DNA from: Oscillibacter sp.
GTDB lineage: Bacteria > Bacillota > Clostridia > Oscillospirales > Oscillospiraceae
Assembly: GCA_017447005.1 (NCBI GenBank)
Contig: JAFSOM010000067.1
Coordinates: 1 to 5,392 of the forward strand
Length of the DNA: 5,392 nt
Direction: 5' to 3'
Below are positions 1-4,498 of the stretch, piece after piece (position 1 is the first letter of the stretch; every line of letters begins with the position of its first letter). Both the position numbers and the translations under genes were made by a program. The notes beneath the pieces are model-generated. The model saw only the letters and a program-made list of their open reading frames with translations, was not told where the DNA came from and searched no databases.

Positions 1-339
1 GCGCGTATTGTAGACGCGTCGGGCGGCGGTCATGGGGTCGACGGTCATATAGACCTTGAACGACACCGGCGCGAAATGCCACGCCATCCGCGAATCAAAG
101 AGAATCGGCGGGTCGGACTTTTCCATAGCAAGTTTTGTCGTCGCCTCGTCTATCATATGGTCAAATTCCAGATTCCCCGCCATGCGCCGGTTCATTTCTA
201 TCGTGTCCAGATTCATGCGCCGCGCCATATCGCGCTGTATGGCCCCGGTACTGTAGACCTCAAAGCCGCGCCGCTCGCGCAGAACTTCGCAGACGGTCGA
301 TTTGCCGCTTCCCAAACGTCCCGCGATTGTGATGTGCAT
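1..339 (-). CDS. Cytidylate kinase-like P-loop kinase (partial, N-terminal 113 residues)
   Basis: The reading frame starts at the ATG read on the minus strand from 339 and stays open to the window edge, so only the N-terminus is visible. The start is supported by AAAGGAGG at 347-354, seven bases upstream. Seen: a Walker A P-loop GRLGSGKS at residues 7-14, then a YSTGAIQRDMA stretch (29-39) and ILFDSRMAW (79-87), followed by a hydrophobic FKVYMTVDP strand (94-102) and RR before the cut. This order (P-loop, S-x-G-x-x-x-R/Q-x-M-A, E/D-x-R-x-x-W, then a strand and an arginine-rich lid) matches the short archaeal-type cytidylate kinases (COG1102 / Cytidylate_kin2), which phosphorylate CMP or dCMP with ATP and are usually about 180 residues. 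Substrate specificity is inferred; it could be a second nucleoside-monophosphate kinase beside a classical Cmk elsewhere. It is transcribed divergently from pta. Confidence 0.85.
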   Translation of the reverse strand, partial: MHITIAGRLGSGKSTVCEVLRERRGFEVYSTGAIQRDMARRMNLDTIEMNRRMAGNLEFDHMIDEATTKLAMEKSDPPILFDSRMAWHFAPVSFKVYMTVDPMTAARRVYNTR

Positions 340-364
340 ATTGCGTCCTCCTTTCAAAACGCGC

Positions 365-397
365 TTTTACGCTGAAACAGGCGTTCCCGCCGTAAAA
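365..397 (-). other. Inverted repeat in the 5' leader of the kinase gene
   Basis: TTTTACG at 365-371 is matched by CGTAAAA at 391-397, a perfect 7-bp inverted repeat. It encloses a smaller GGCG/CGCC pair (380-383 with 388-391; base 391 is shared by both helices, so they cannot form completely together). The repeat lies between the predicted kinase promoter and its ribosome binding site, so in the transcript it would be a leader stem-loop about 10 bases from the Shine-Dalgarno sequence. There is no following U-run, so it is not a terminator. A role in translation control is only an inference. Confidence 0.4.
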
Positions 398-412
398 AGT
401 ACGGATAAACTG

Positions 413-441
413 ACTATATCAGCGCGGCGGCGGGATGTCAA
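413..441 (-). promoter_or_regulatory. Predicted sigma-A promoter for the kinase gene
   Basis: Read on the minus strand, a perfect -35 TTGACA (436-441) is followed by exactly 17 bases and a -10 TATAGT (413-418). TGA directly before the -10 gives the extended -10 TGn motif. Transcription would start near 406, leaving a leader of about 65 bases before the ATG at 339. This is the closest match to consensus in the window, which is notable for a nucleotide kinase gene. Confidence 0.8.
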
Positions 442-578
442 GCAAAACTTCGCGGCGGACGCCAAGATGTATGCGGAAAAGGAATAAATCCGCCCGAAAA
501 GGACGTTACGCGATTGTCTGACGCGCTGAAAAATGGCCTGCTCATAAAATATCTTCGTATAAATTCCACAAAAACGGC

Positions 579-607
579 TTGAACTGTAACGCTTTCTGGT
601 GTATACT
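579..607 (+). promoter_or_regulatory. pta: Predicted sigma-A promoter for pta
   Basis: The -35 hexamer TTGAAC (579-584) and the -10 hexamer TATACT (602-607) are separated by 17 bases. Transcription would start near 614, giving a short leader of under 30 bases that contains the AGGAGGG ribosome binding site (626-632). The sequence upstream of the -35 is AT-rich compared with its surroundings. Confidence 0.8.
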
Positions 608-641
608 GTAAGGACTACTTAACACAGGAGGGACTCGCGCA

Positions 642-1622
642 ATGTTTGAATTTCTTATCAAGAAACTGAAAGCCCATCCCCGCCGCATCGTCTTCACGGA
701 AGGCACCGACCCGCGCATTCTGGAAGCGTCCGCCCGTCTGCTGTCCGGAACCTTCCTCACGCCCGTGCTCGTGGGAAACCCGGATGAAATTTACGCCGCC
801 GCCGAGGAGGCCGGATTCAACATCCGCGGCTGTGACATCCGTGACCCCGACAATTATGACCATATGGAAGAAATGGTCGCCAAGATGGTCGAACTACGCA
901 AGGGCAAAATGAGCGAGGAGCAATGCCGTCAGGCCCTGCGCCACGCCAACTACTTCGGTACCATGCTAGTCGCCATGGGTTGCGCCGACGCCCTGCTCGG
1001 CGGCGCGACGTACTCCACCGCCGATACGGTACGGCCCGCGCTTCAACTCGTCAAGACGAAACCCGGCAACCGTCTGGTGTCCTCCTGCTTCATTCTCGTG
1101 CGGAACGCCGTCTCCGGCGAACGCGACGTGCTGGCTATGGCTGACTGCGCCATCCAGATTGAACCCACGGAAGAGGATTTAGCCGACATCGCCGTGCAGA
1201 CCGCCAACACCGCGAAAATTTTCGGCGTGGAACCGCGGGTAGCGTTCCTGAGCTATTCGACCCACGGCTCCGGCTCCGGCGAGGACGTGGACAAAATGCG
1301 CCACGCCTACGAACTTGCCCACGCCAAGGCCCCCGACATCCCCATGGACGGCGAAATGCAGTTCGATGCGGCGGTATCCCCGCGTGTGGCGAAAACGAAA
1401 TGCCCCGATTCCAGCGTCGCCGGACACGCCAACACCTTTATTTTCCCCGACATCAACGCGGGCAACATCGGCTACAAAATCGCGCAGCGTCTGGGCGGCT
1501 TCGACGCCTACGGCCCGATTCTGCAGGGACTCAACGCGCCGATTAACGACCTCAGCCGCGGCTGTAACGGTCAGGAAGTCTATTCTATGGCCCTTATCAC
1601 CGCCGGACTTGCCGAGGATTGA
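642..1622 (+). CDS. pta: Phosphate acetyltransferase
   Basis: Pta catalyses acetyl-CoA + phosphate to acetyl phosphate + CoA in the cytoplasm, the first step of the acetate/ATP-yielding Pta-AckA route. The 326-residue protein has the length of the short, single-domain (PTA_PTB) enzymes of Gram-positive bacteria. Seen: RIVFTEGTDPRIL (15-27), ADALLGGATYSTADTVRPAL (115-134), MDGEMQFDAAVSP (235-247), ANTFIFPDINAGNIGYKIAQ (263-282) and INDLSRGCNGQEVY (301-314). S305-R306 corresponds to the Ser-Arg pair known to act in catalysis and CoA binding in the Methanosarcina enzyme. The position six residues after that arginine is Glu312, where the Methanosarcina enzyme has a catalytic Asp. The ATG at 642 is chosen because AGGAGGG lies nine bases upstream. 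The partner ackA is not adjacent, and a hairpin follows the stop, so the gene appears to be transcribed alone. Phosphate butyryltransferase is a less likely alternative given the length and motifs. Confidence 0.96.
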   Translation: MFEFLIKKLKAHPRRIVFTEGTDPRILEASARLLSGTFLTPVLVGNPDEIYAAAEEAGFNIRGCDIRDPDNYDHMEEMVAKMVELRKGKMSEEQCRQALRHANYFGTMLVAMGCADALLGGATYSTADTVRPALQLVKTKPGNRLVSSCFILVRNAVSGERDVLAMADCAIQIEPTEEDLADIAVQTANTAKIFGVEPRVAFLSYSTHGSGSGEDVDKMRHAYELAHAKAPDIPMDGEMQFDAAVSPRVAKTKCPDSSVAGHANTFIFPDINAGNIGYKIAQRLGGFDAYGPILQGLNAPINDLSRGCNGQEVYSMALITAGLAED

Positions 1623-1641
1623 TTTGACGCGAAACCCGTTC

Positions 1642-1679
1642 CCCCGTCCCGTTCTTTCCGGGGCGGGGAAAATTGTTTT
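1642..1679 (+). terminator. Terminator hairpin after pta
   Basis: CCCCGTCCCG (1642-1651) pairs with CGGGGCGGGG (1659-1668) around a 7-base loop, with one G-U pair. The stem is followed by AAAATTGTTTT, an interrupted T-tract. It lies 19 bases beyond the pta stop, between two convergent genes, so it probably ends pta transcription. The opposite strand lacks a U-run after the stem, so a bidirectional role for the convergent SLH-CAP gene is less certain. Confidence 0.6.
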
Positions 1680-1711
1680 GAACAGGCTTTCCGACGGCGG
1701 GAAAAAGCGCG

Positions 1712-3001
1712 TCAGTCGGTGAACAACTGCACCCAGTAAATGCCGTAACCGCCGGAGGCTTTGCATACGCCCACGCCAAGTTGACTATAGTTTTCGGACA
1801 GGATATTCGCCCGGTGTCCGGTGGAGTTCATCCAAGAGTCCATCACGTCAGCGGGGGTACGCTGTCCGGCGGCGATGTTTTCGCCCGTCGCCATATAGCG
1901 GGCGCCCACTTCCGACAATACGGTAAAACAGCTTGCGCCGTCGGGCCGGGTATGCGAAAATTGCTCCGGGAGTTCTTCGGCGCGGATTTGCGCCGCCTCT
2001 ACGAGCTTATCGGAGAGCGTCAGCTTGGCTAAACCCTCCTGCGCCCGGGCCTCATTGACGAGGCGCAAAACCTCCTCCCGGAACGCCTGCGCCTCATCGG
2101 CGACGCTTTCCGGCTGACTGTCGCCGGACGCCTCATCGGGAACAGTTTCCGGCTGACTGTCGTCGGGAGAGGAAATGTTCATGTCGTTCAGGTCATTGAG
2201 AATCTTTTCCAATTCGCGGATACCATTTTCCAACTGCTTCTCAAGAATTTCCTCTGGCGTGGCGCCTTCGGGAATGTCAACGGGCGTCCAGTCGTCGGGT
2301 TCGGAACTGTCAACGGGCGTCCAGTCGTCGGGTTCGGCGTTGTCAACGGTCGACGGGTCGTCGGAGAGCGGGGACGTGAAATTCGCAAGAACATTCTTGA
2401 CGCGGCAGTAAATCGCCGCCGCCTGCGCACGGTTCAGGATATTTTCCCCGTGGAATTTGCCGTCGGCGTACCCGCCCAGAATCCCCAGCGAGTACACGCA
2501 AGCGACCGCGTCCCTGACGCCGTAAGAGGGGAACTCGTCCCAGTCCTCAATCGACGCGGCGCTCTCCTGCGCGGCGCGTTCCGAAAACGTCAGGCCCCGC
2601 GCCGTAAGCAGATTGCGGATTTCCACGGCCGTTTCATACCGGGAAAGCGGGTCGTTCATCGCGGCGTCCACGCCCGTAAGCAGTCCGTGATTGCGCGCCA
2701 CGGTTTCCGCCGCGTCGTACCACGCCGCCGACGCGCTGACGGGAATCGCGTCCAGTTCGTCGCCGTAGAAGGAACGCGCCAGAATCACGGTGAAATGCGC
2801 CAAGGAAAGCGGATTGGCGGGCGCGAAAGAGCCGTCCTGATAGCCCCTGACCGCCCCATCCGACGCGGCCTCCTCAATGTTGGCGTAGGCCCAGTGCGCG
2901 GGCGGAACGTCCGGGAATGTCTGCGCGACGGCGGGAAGCGTCAGACACGCGCATAAAATCGCCGCGCACAGTCCCCGGAACAAAGCCTTCTTTGCTTTCA
3001 T
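1712..3001 (-). CDS. Secreted SLH-domain protein with C-terminal CAP (SCP/PR-1, YkwD-like) domain
   Basis: The 429-residue protein begins with a signal peptide: basic KAKK, a hydrophobic core (about 7-23) and a signal peptidase I site A24-V-A26 before Q27. Three SLH repeats follow at about 28-72, 91-133 and 155-204, which in other proteins bind pyruvylated secondary cell-wall polymer. Residues 210-305 form an acidic linker with two sets of short tandem repeats around a charged helical or coiled-coil segment (248-273). The CAP domain spans about 306-427. It shows SHTRPDG with H350, GENIAAG with E374, MNSTGHRANIL with H396, and ends in YWVQLF; these are the expected cavity histidine and glutamate residues. 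The biochemical role of bacterial CAP domains is mostly unknown, so I assign only cell-surface location. The SLH TRAE signatures are degenerate (SLAH 66-69, SRYE 120-123, NRAQ 190-193), so anchoring strength is uncertain. The start is set by AGGAGG (3009-3014) seven bases upstream. The gene is monocistronic and convergent with pta. Confidence 0.92.
   Translation of the reverse strand: MKAKKALFRGLCAAILCACLTLPAVAQTFPDVPPAHWAYANIEEAASDGAVRGYQDGSFAPANPLSLAHFTVILARSFYGDELDAIPVSASAAWYDAAETVARNHGLLTGVDAAMNDPLSRYETAVEIRNLLTARGLTFSERAAQESAASIEDWDEFPSYGVRDAVACVYSLGILGGYADGKFHGENILNRAQAAAIYCRVKNVLANFTSPLSDDPSTVDNAEPDDWTPVDSSEPDDWTPVDIPEGATPEEILEKQLENGIRELEKILNDLNDMNISSPDDSQPETVPDEASGDSQPESVADEAQAFREEVLRLVNEARAQEGLAKLTLSDKLVEAAQIRAEELPEQFSHTRPDGASCFTVLSEVGARYMATGENIAAGQRTPADVMDSWMNSTGHRANILSENYSQLGVGVCKASGGYGIYWVQLFTD
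2091..2168 (-). repeat. 39-bp tandem repeat, two units, in the SLH-CAP linker
   Basis: Two adjacent 39-base units (2091-2129 and 2130-2168) encode DSQPETVPDEASG (281-293) and DSQPESVADEAQA (294-306). They share long identical runs, such as GCCTCATCGG and TTTCCGGCTGACTGTCG, and differ at a few bases. This is an in-frame duplication forming an acidic, Pro-containing spacer directly before the CAP domain. Confidence 0.85.
2276..2341 (-). repeat. 33-bp tandem repeat, two near-identical units, in the SLH-CAP linker
   Basis: Two 33-base units (2276-2308 and 2309-2341) are identical except at the last few bases and encode the peptide EPDDWTPVD twice (223-231 and 234-242). A third, degenerate unit begins at 2342 (GTCAACGG, then diverging; peptide DDPSTVDN). 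The period of 11 residues with a Trp in each unit lies directly after the third SLH repeat. The near-identity at DNA level suggests recent duplication and possible length variation by slippage. Confidence 0.9.
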
Positions 3002-3063
3002 ACGAAAACCTCCTGACGTGAAATGTGACGAAACGTTTGCGGATTCCGTTTCTAAGGGGAATT

Positions 3064-3092
3064 ATTTTATAACAAAACCGCCGCAAGAGCAA
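3064..3092 (-). promoter_or_regulatory. Predicted promoter for the SLH-CAP gene
   Basis: Read on the minus strand, -35 TTGCTC (3087-3092) and -10 TAAAAT (3064-3069) are 17 bases apart. An overlapping alternative -10, TATAAA, preceded by TGT, would form an extended -10 element. Transcription would start near 3057, leaving a leader of about 55 bases. This leader includes a 6-bp inverted repeat (GAAACG 3030-3035 with CGTTTC 3047-3052) before the AGGAGG at 3009-3014. Confidence 0.65.
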
Positions 3093-3163
3093 GGGAAAAT
3101 TTGCCCCTTCCCGTTTCCTGTATGCGTGTAGTAATCGTTGGCAAGTTTTGCGCAATAGAACCC

Positions 3164-3210
3164 TTCCCCTGTCCCCCTTCCCTTTCAGGGACGGGGAACG
3201 GATTTTTTTT
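3164..3210 (+). terminator. Orphan rho-independent terminator
   Basis: TTCCCC (3164-3169) plus GTCCC (3171-3175) pairs with GGGAC (3188-3192) plus GGGGAA (3193-3198), with T3170 bulged and a 12-base loop. Eight consecutive T residues follow at 3203-3210. This is a typical intrinsic terminator in the plus direction; the minus direction has no U-run. No plus-strand gene lies upstream back to the convergent pta at 1622. It may therefore end a small RNA, be a remnant of a lost gene, or insulate the downstream promoter. Confidence 0.75.
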
Positions 3211-3240
3211 CAGGGCGCATGATGGGCCGCGTCAGGAAAA

Positions 3241-3314
3241 ATTTCCACGCGCACGAGTGAATTTTCCACGTTTTCCACATAGTTTTCCACAATTCCACAA
3301 TGCAATGTGGAAAA
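3241..3314 (+). promoter_or_regulatory. Cluster of six DnaA-box-like TTTTCCACA motifs
   Basis: Five copies on the plus strand and one on the minus strand occur within 74 bases: ATTTCCACG (3241-3249), TTTTCCACG (3262-3270), TTTTCCACA (3271-3279), TTTTCCACA (3283-3291), AATTCCACA (3291-3299), and TGTGGAAAA (3306-3314, the reverse complement of TTTTCCACA). The last two form a perfect 7-bp inverted repeat with a 6-base spacer. TTTTCCACA differs from the classical DnaA box TTATCCACA at one base. The block ends 46 bases upstream of the -35 of the asp23 operon promoter. DnaA binding is an inference; another regulator with this recognition site is possible. Confidence 0.65.
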
Positions 3315-3360
3315 GTTCTCTTGAGCGTCCCGCGCTGACGGAAAAATCACGCGGCGGCGG

Positions 3361-3389
3361 TTGTAATCGCGTCGCGGATATGATACAAT
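3361..3389 (+). promoter_or_regulatory. Predicted promoter of the asp23-nusB-xseA operon
   Basis: The -35 TTGTAA (3361-3366) and the -10 TACAAT (3384-3389) are 17 bases apart, and TGA immediately before the -10 makes an extended -10 element. Transcription would start near 3396, giving a leader of about 155 bases. The DnaA-box-like cluster lies just upstream of this promoter. Confidence 0.7.
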
Positions 3390-3474
3390 GCCGATACTTA
3401 CGCGGCGCGCGGGCGCGAATCACACGCCGGACGGGCGCGGAAATCGCGTCACGGGCCGCAATACAACCGTAAAT

Positions 3475-3523
3475 CACGGCGAAACGCCGTGGAAGAACGG
3501 ATTCCGCACGGCGTTGAGGCCGT
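3475..3523 (+). other. Leader with mutually exclusive hairpins
   Basis: Segment 1, CACGGCG (3475-3481), pairs perfectly with segment 2, CGCCGTG (3485-3491), around an AAA loop. Segment 3, again CACGGCG (3507-3513), can pair with segment 2 instead, or through ACGGC (3508-3512) with segment 4, GCCGT (3519-3523). So 1:2 plus 3:4 competes with 2:3, ending 12 bases before the AAGGAG of the Asp23-family gene. No T-run follows, so any control would act on translation or RNA stability. GC-rich sequence raises the chance of coincidental pairing. Confidence 0.45.
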
Positions 3524-3535
3524 TCCGGTATGGAG

Positions 3536-3541
3536 AAGGAG
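3536..3541 (+). promoter_or_regulatory. Ribosome binding site that sets the Asp23-family start
   Basis: AAGGAG at 3536-3541 lies nine bases before the ATG at 3551. The upstream in-frame ATG at 3530 would place this motif inside the coding region and has only a weak GAGG (3516-3519 region) ahead of it, so 3551 is preferred. Confidence 0.75.
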
Positions 3542-3550
3542 AGTTTGCAA

Positions 3551-3928
3551 ATGGCTGAAAGCAGGGATTATATGACGCTCCCCGAGGAAAAAGGAAACGT
3601 CAACATTTCGGAGGAAGTGTTAGCGGCGGTGGTCGTGGGGGCCGTGCGGGAAATTGATGGCGTGTCGGGCATGATGACCCCTATGGGCAACAGCGTGCCG
3701 AATACGGCGTCGGGTACCACGAGCGCCCGCAGAAGCGCCAAGGGCGTGAAAATCGACATGACCGGCGACGCGCTCAAAGTGGATATTTACCTCATGGTCG
3801 AGTACGGGCGCCCGATACCGGAAGTGGCCGAGGAGGTACAGAAGGCGGTATTTTCGTCGCTGGAGGCCATGACGGGCTGTCCGGTGGAGGCGGTCAACGT
3901 CCATGTGGGCGGCGTGTCGCTGGCGTGA
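3551..3928 (+). CDS. Asp23/Gls24-family envelope stress protein
   Basis: The 125-residue protein has the single DUF322/Asp23 domain: GNVNISEEVLAAVVVGAVRE (15-34) with IDGVSGM after it, a variable Ser/Thr-rich loop (45-62), GVKIDMTGDALKVDIYLMVE (65-84) containing two beta strands, the conserved YGRPIPEVAEEVQ (85-97), and a closing helix-strand unit MTGCPVEAVNVHVGGV (107-122). No signal peptide or membrane helix is visible, so it is cytoplasmic or membrane-associated through partners. Staphylococcal Asp23 is held at the membrane by AmaP and affects cell-wall stress. The gene corresponds in position to yqhY of Bacillus subtilis, which sits between accC and nusB; here accBC is not upstream. It starts the operon, and its TGA overlaps the GAGG that serves nusB. 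Molecular function is not established for the family. Confidence 0.93.
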   Translation: MAESRDYMTLPEEKGNVNISEEVLAAVVVGAVREIDGVSGMMTPMGNSVPNTASGTTSARRSAKGVKIDMTGDALKVDIYLMVEYGRPIPEVAEEVQKAVFSSLEAMTGCPVEAVNVHVGGVSLA

Positions 3929-3937
3929 GGCGGGACT

Positions 3938-4399
3938 ATGACACGGGATACCGCGAGAGAAATCGCCGTTCATCTGGCCTATGAGCTGAGTTTCACGGAC
4001 AGGAGCGCGCCGGAACTGCTGGATGAGCGGTTGAGCAAGGAGACGTTCGCGGCGCTGGCCGACGAGGACCCGCTTTACGCCGACGCCCCCAACGCCAAAC
4101 AGGCGGCGTATATTCGCAAAGTCGTGGAGGGCGTCAGCGCGCACGCCGCCGAACTCGACGCCGATATAGCGCGTTACGCCGTGGGCTGGAAGTTCGCCCG
4201 GATACCGCTTGTGGCGTCGGCGGTCATGCGCGTGGCGATGTACGAGGTTCTGTATATGCCGGAGATACCCGACGCCGCCGCGGTCAACGCCGCCGTGAAG
4301 ATTGCCAAGAAGTATGAGACGCCGGAGACGGTACGCTTTATCAACGGCATACTGGGGAGTTTCGTCCGTGCGGAGGCGTCGCCGCGTAACGCGGAGTGA
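3938..4399 (+). CDS. nusB: Transcription antitermination factor NusB
   Basis: NusB binds boxA RNA with NusE (ribosomal protein S10) and supports antitermination during rRNA transcription. The 153-residue, mostly helical protein shows the family pattern: an N-terminal AREIAVHLAYELSF helix (6-19), then W84-KFARIPLVASAVMRVAMYEVLY (84-106), EIPDAAAVNAAVKIAKKY (109-126), and the C-terminal FINGILGSF (134-142). The length fits the usual 130-160 residues. The ATG follows the upstream stop by nine bases with GAGG (3927-3930) seven bases before it, overlapping the upstream stop codon, so translational coupling to the Asp23-family gene is likely. In B. subtilis folD lies between nusB and xseA; here only a 99-base gap follows. 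Confidence 0.96.
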   Translation: MTRDTAREIAVHLAYELSFTDRSAPELLDERLSKETFAALADEDPLYADAPNAKQAAYIRKVVEGVSAHAAELDADIARYAVGWKFARIPLVASAVMRVAMYEVLYMPEIPDAAAVNAAVKIAKKYETPETVRFINGILGSFVRAEASPRNAE

Positions 4400-4430
4400 G
4401 CCGCCGTAACGCTTGACGCGCCCATGTCGC

Positions 4431-4445
4431 CCCCCGGAACGGGGG
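4431..4445 (+). other. Intercistronic hairpin between nusB and xseA
   Basis: CCCCCG (4431-4436) and CGGGGG (4440-4445) form a 6-bp GC stem around a GAA loop, 31 bases after the nusB stop. No T-run follows (AGAATCTC), so it should not end transcription efficiently. It could influence mRNA processing or stability between the two genes. Confidence 0.5.
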
Positions 4446-4484
4446 AGAATCTCACACAGTGACAGAGGGGCCGCGACGGATACG

Positions 4485-4492
4485 GGAGGTGA
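4485..4492 (+). promoter_or_regulatory. xseA: Strong ribosome binding site of xseA
   Basis: GGAGGTGA at 4485-4492 is an eight-base match to the anti-Shine-Dalgarno sequence, six bases before the ATG at 4499. It is the longest such match in the window and allows xseA to be translated independently of nusB despite the 99-base gap. Confidence 0.8.
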
Positions 4493-4498
4493 CAGGAC

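Larger units (their letters stand above)
340..641. other. Divergent intergenic control region between the kinase and pta
   Basis: This 302-base stretch holds no gene that I can support. It contains the kinase leader and promoter on the left (minus strand) and the pta promoter and ribosome binding site on the right (plus strand). The middle (about 442-578) shows no palindromic operator that I recognise. An AT-rich block at roughly 541-575 lies directly upstream of the pta -35 and could act as an UP element. It includes AATTCCACA at 562-570, also found in the motif cluster near 3291. Confidence 0.6.
3002..3550. other. Long intergenic control region between SLH-CAP and the asp23 operon
   Basis: I find no protein-coding gene in these 549 bases. 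From left to right the region holds the SLH-CAP leader and promoter (minus strand), a plus-strand terminator without an upstream gene (3164-3210), a block of DnaA-box-like motifs (3241-3314), a plus-strand extended -10 promoter (3361-3389), and a long GC-rich leader of about 155 bases with alternative hairpins ahead of the Asp23-family gene. Each is listed separately. Confidence 0.6.

Noticed and set aside
56..487. Several short plus-strand open frames (56-256, 76-375, 302-487)
   Set aside because: They lie opposite the kinase gene and its leader, have compositions typical of antisense shadows in GC-rich DNA and lack ribosome binding sites.
1686..1708. Imperfect hairpin just after the SLH-CAP stop as its own terminator
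   Set aside because: The stem is short with mismatched A residues and has no U-run after it on the minus strand.
1179..1766. A 195-codon minus-strand open frame
   Set aside because: It is antisense to the well-supported pta gene, crosses the pta terminator and the 3' end of the SLH-CAP gene, and shows no recognisable domain.
2450..2956. A 168-codon plus-strand open frame
   Set aside because: It is antisense to the SLH-encoding part of the secreted protein, is very arginine-rich and has no plausible start signals.
3241..3314. The motif cluster as a chromosomal replication origin
   Set aside because: There is no dnaA, dnaN, rpmH or gidA gene nearby and no long AT-rich unwinding stretch next to the boxes. 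A titration or regulatory cluster fits better.
3101..3472. A 123-codon plus-strand open frame across the long intergenic region
   Set aside because: It would read through the strong terminator, the motif cluster and the operon promoter, and it resembles no protein family.
3345..3477. Five occurrences of AATCRC (3345, 3365, 3418, 3442, 3472) as a possible operator array
   Set aside because: The motif is short, spacing is irregular (20, 53, 24 and 30 bases) and flanks are not conserved, so chance is a sufficient explanation.
3530..3550. ATG at 3530 as the start of the Asp23-family gene (132 residues)
   Set aside because: The clear AAGGAG at 3536-3541 would lie inside the coding sequence; it is correctly spaced for the ATG at 3551. 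The extra seven residues show no family similarity.
3620..4144. A 174-codon minus-strand open frame
   Set aside because: It overlaps both the Asp23-family gene and nusB on the other strand; its His/Arg-rich composition is typical of a shadow frame.
4413..4418. TTGACG as the -35 of an internal promoter before xseA
   Set aside because: No -10-like hexamer occurs 16-18 bases downstream; that position is inside the GC hairpin.
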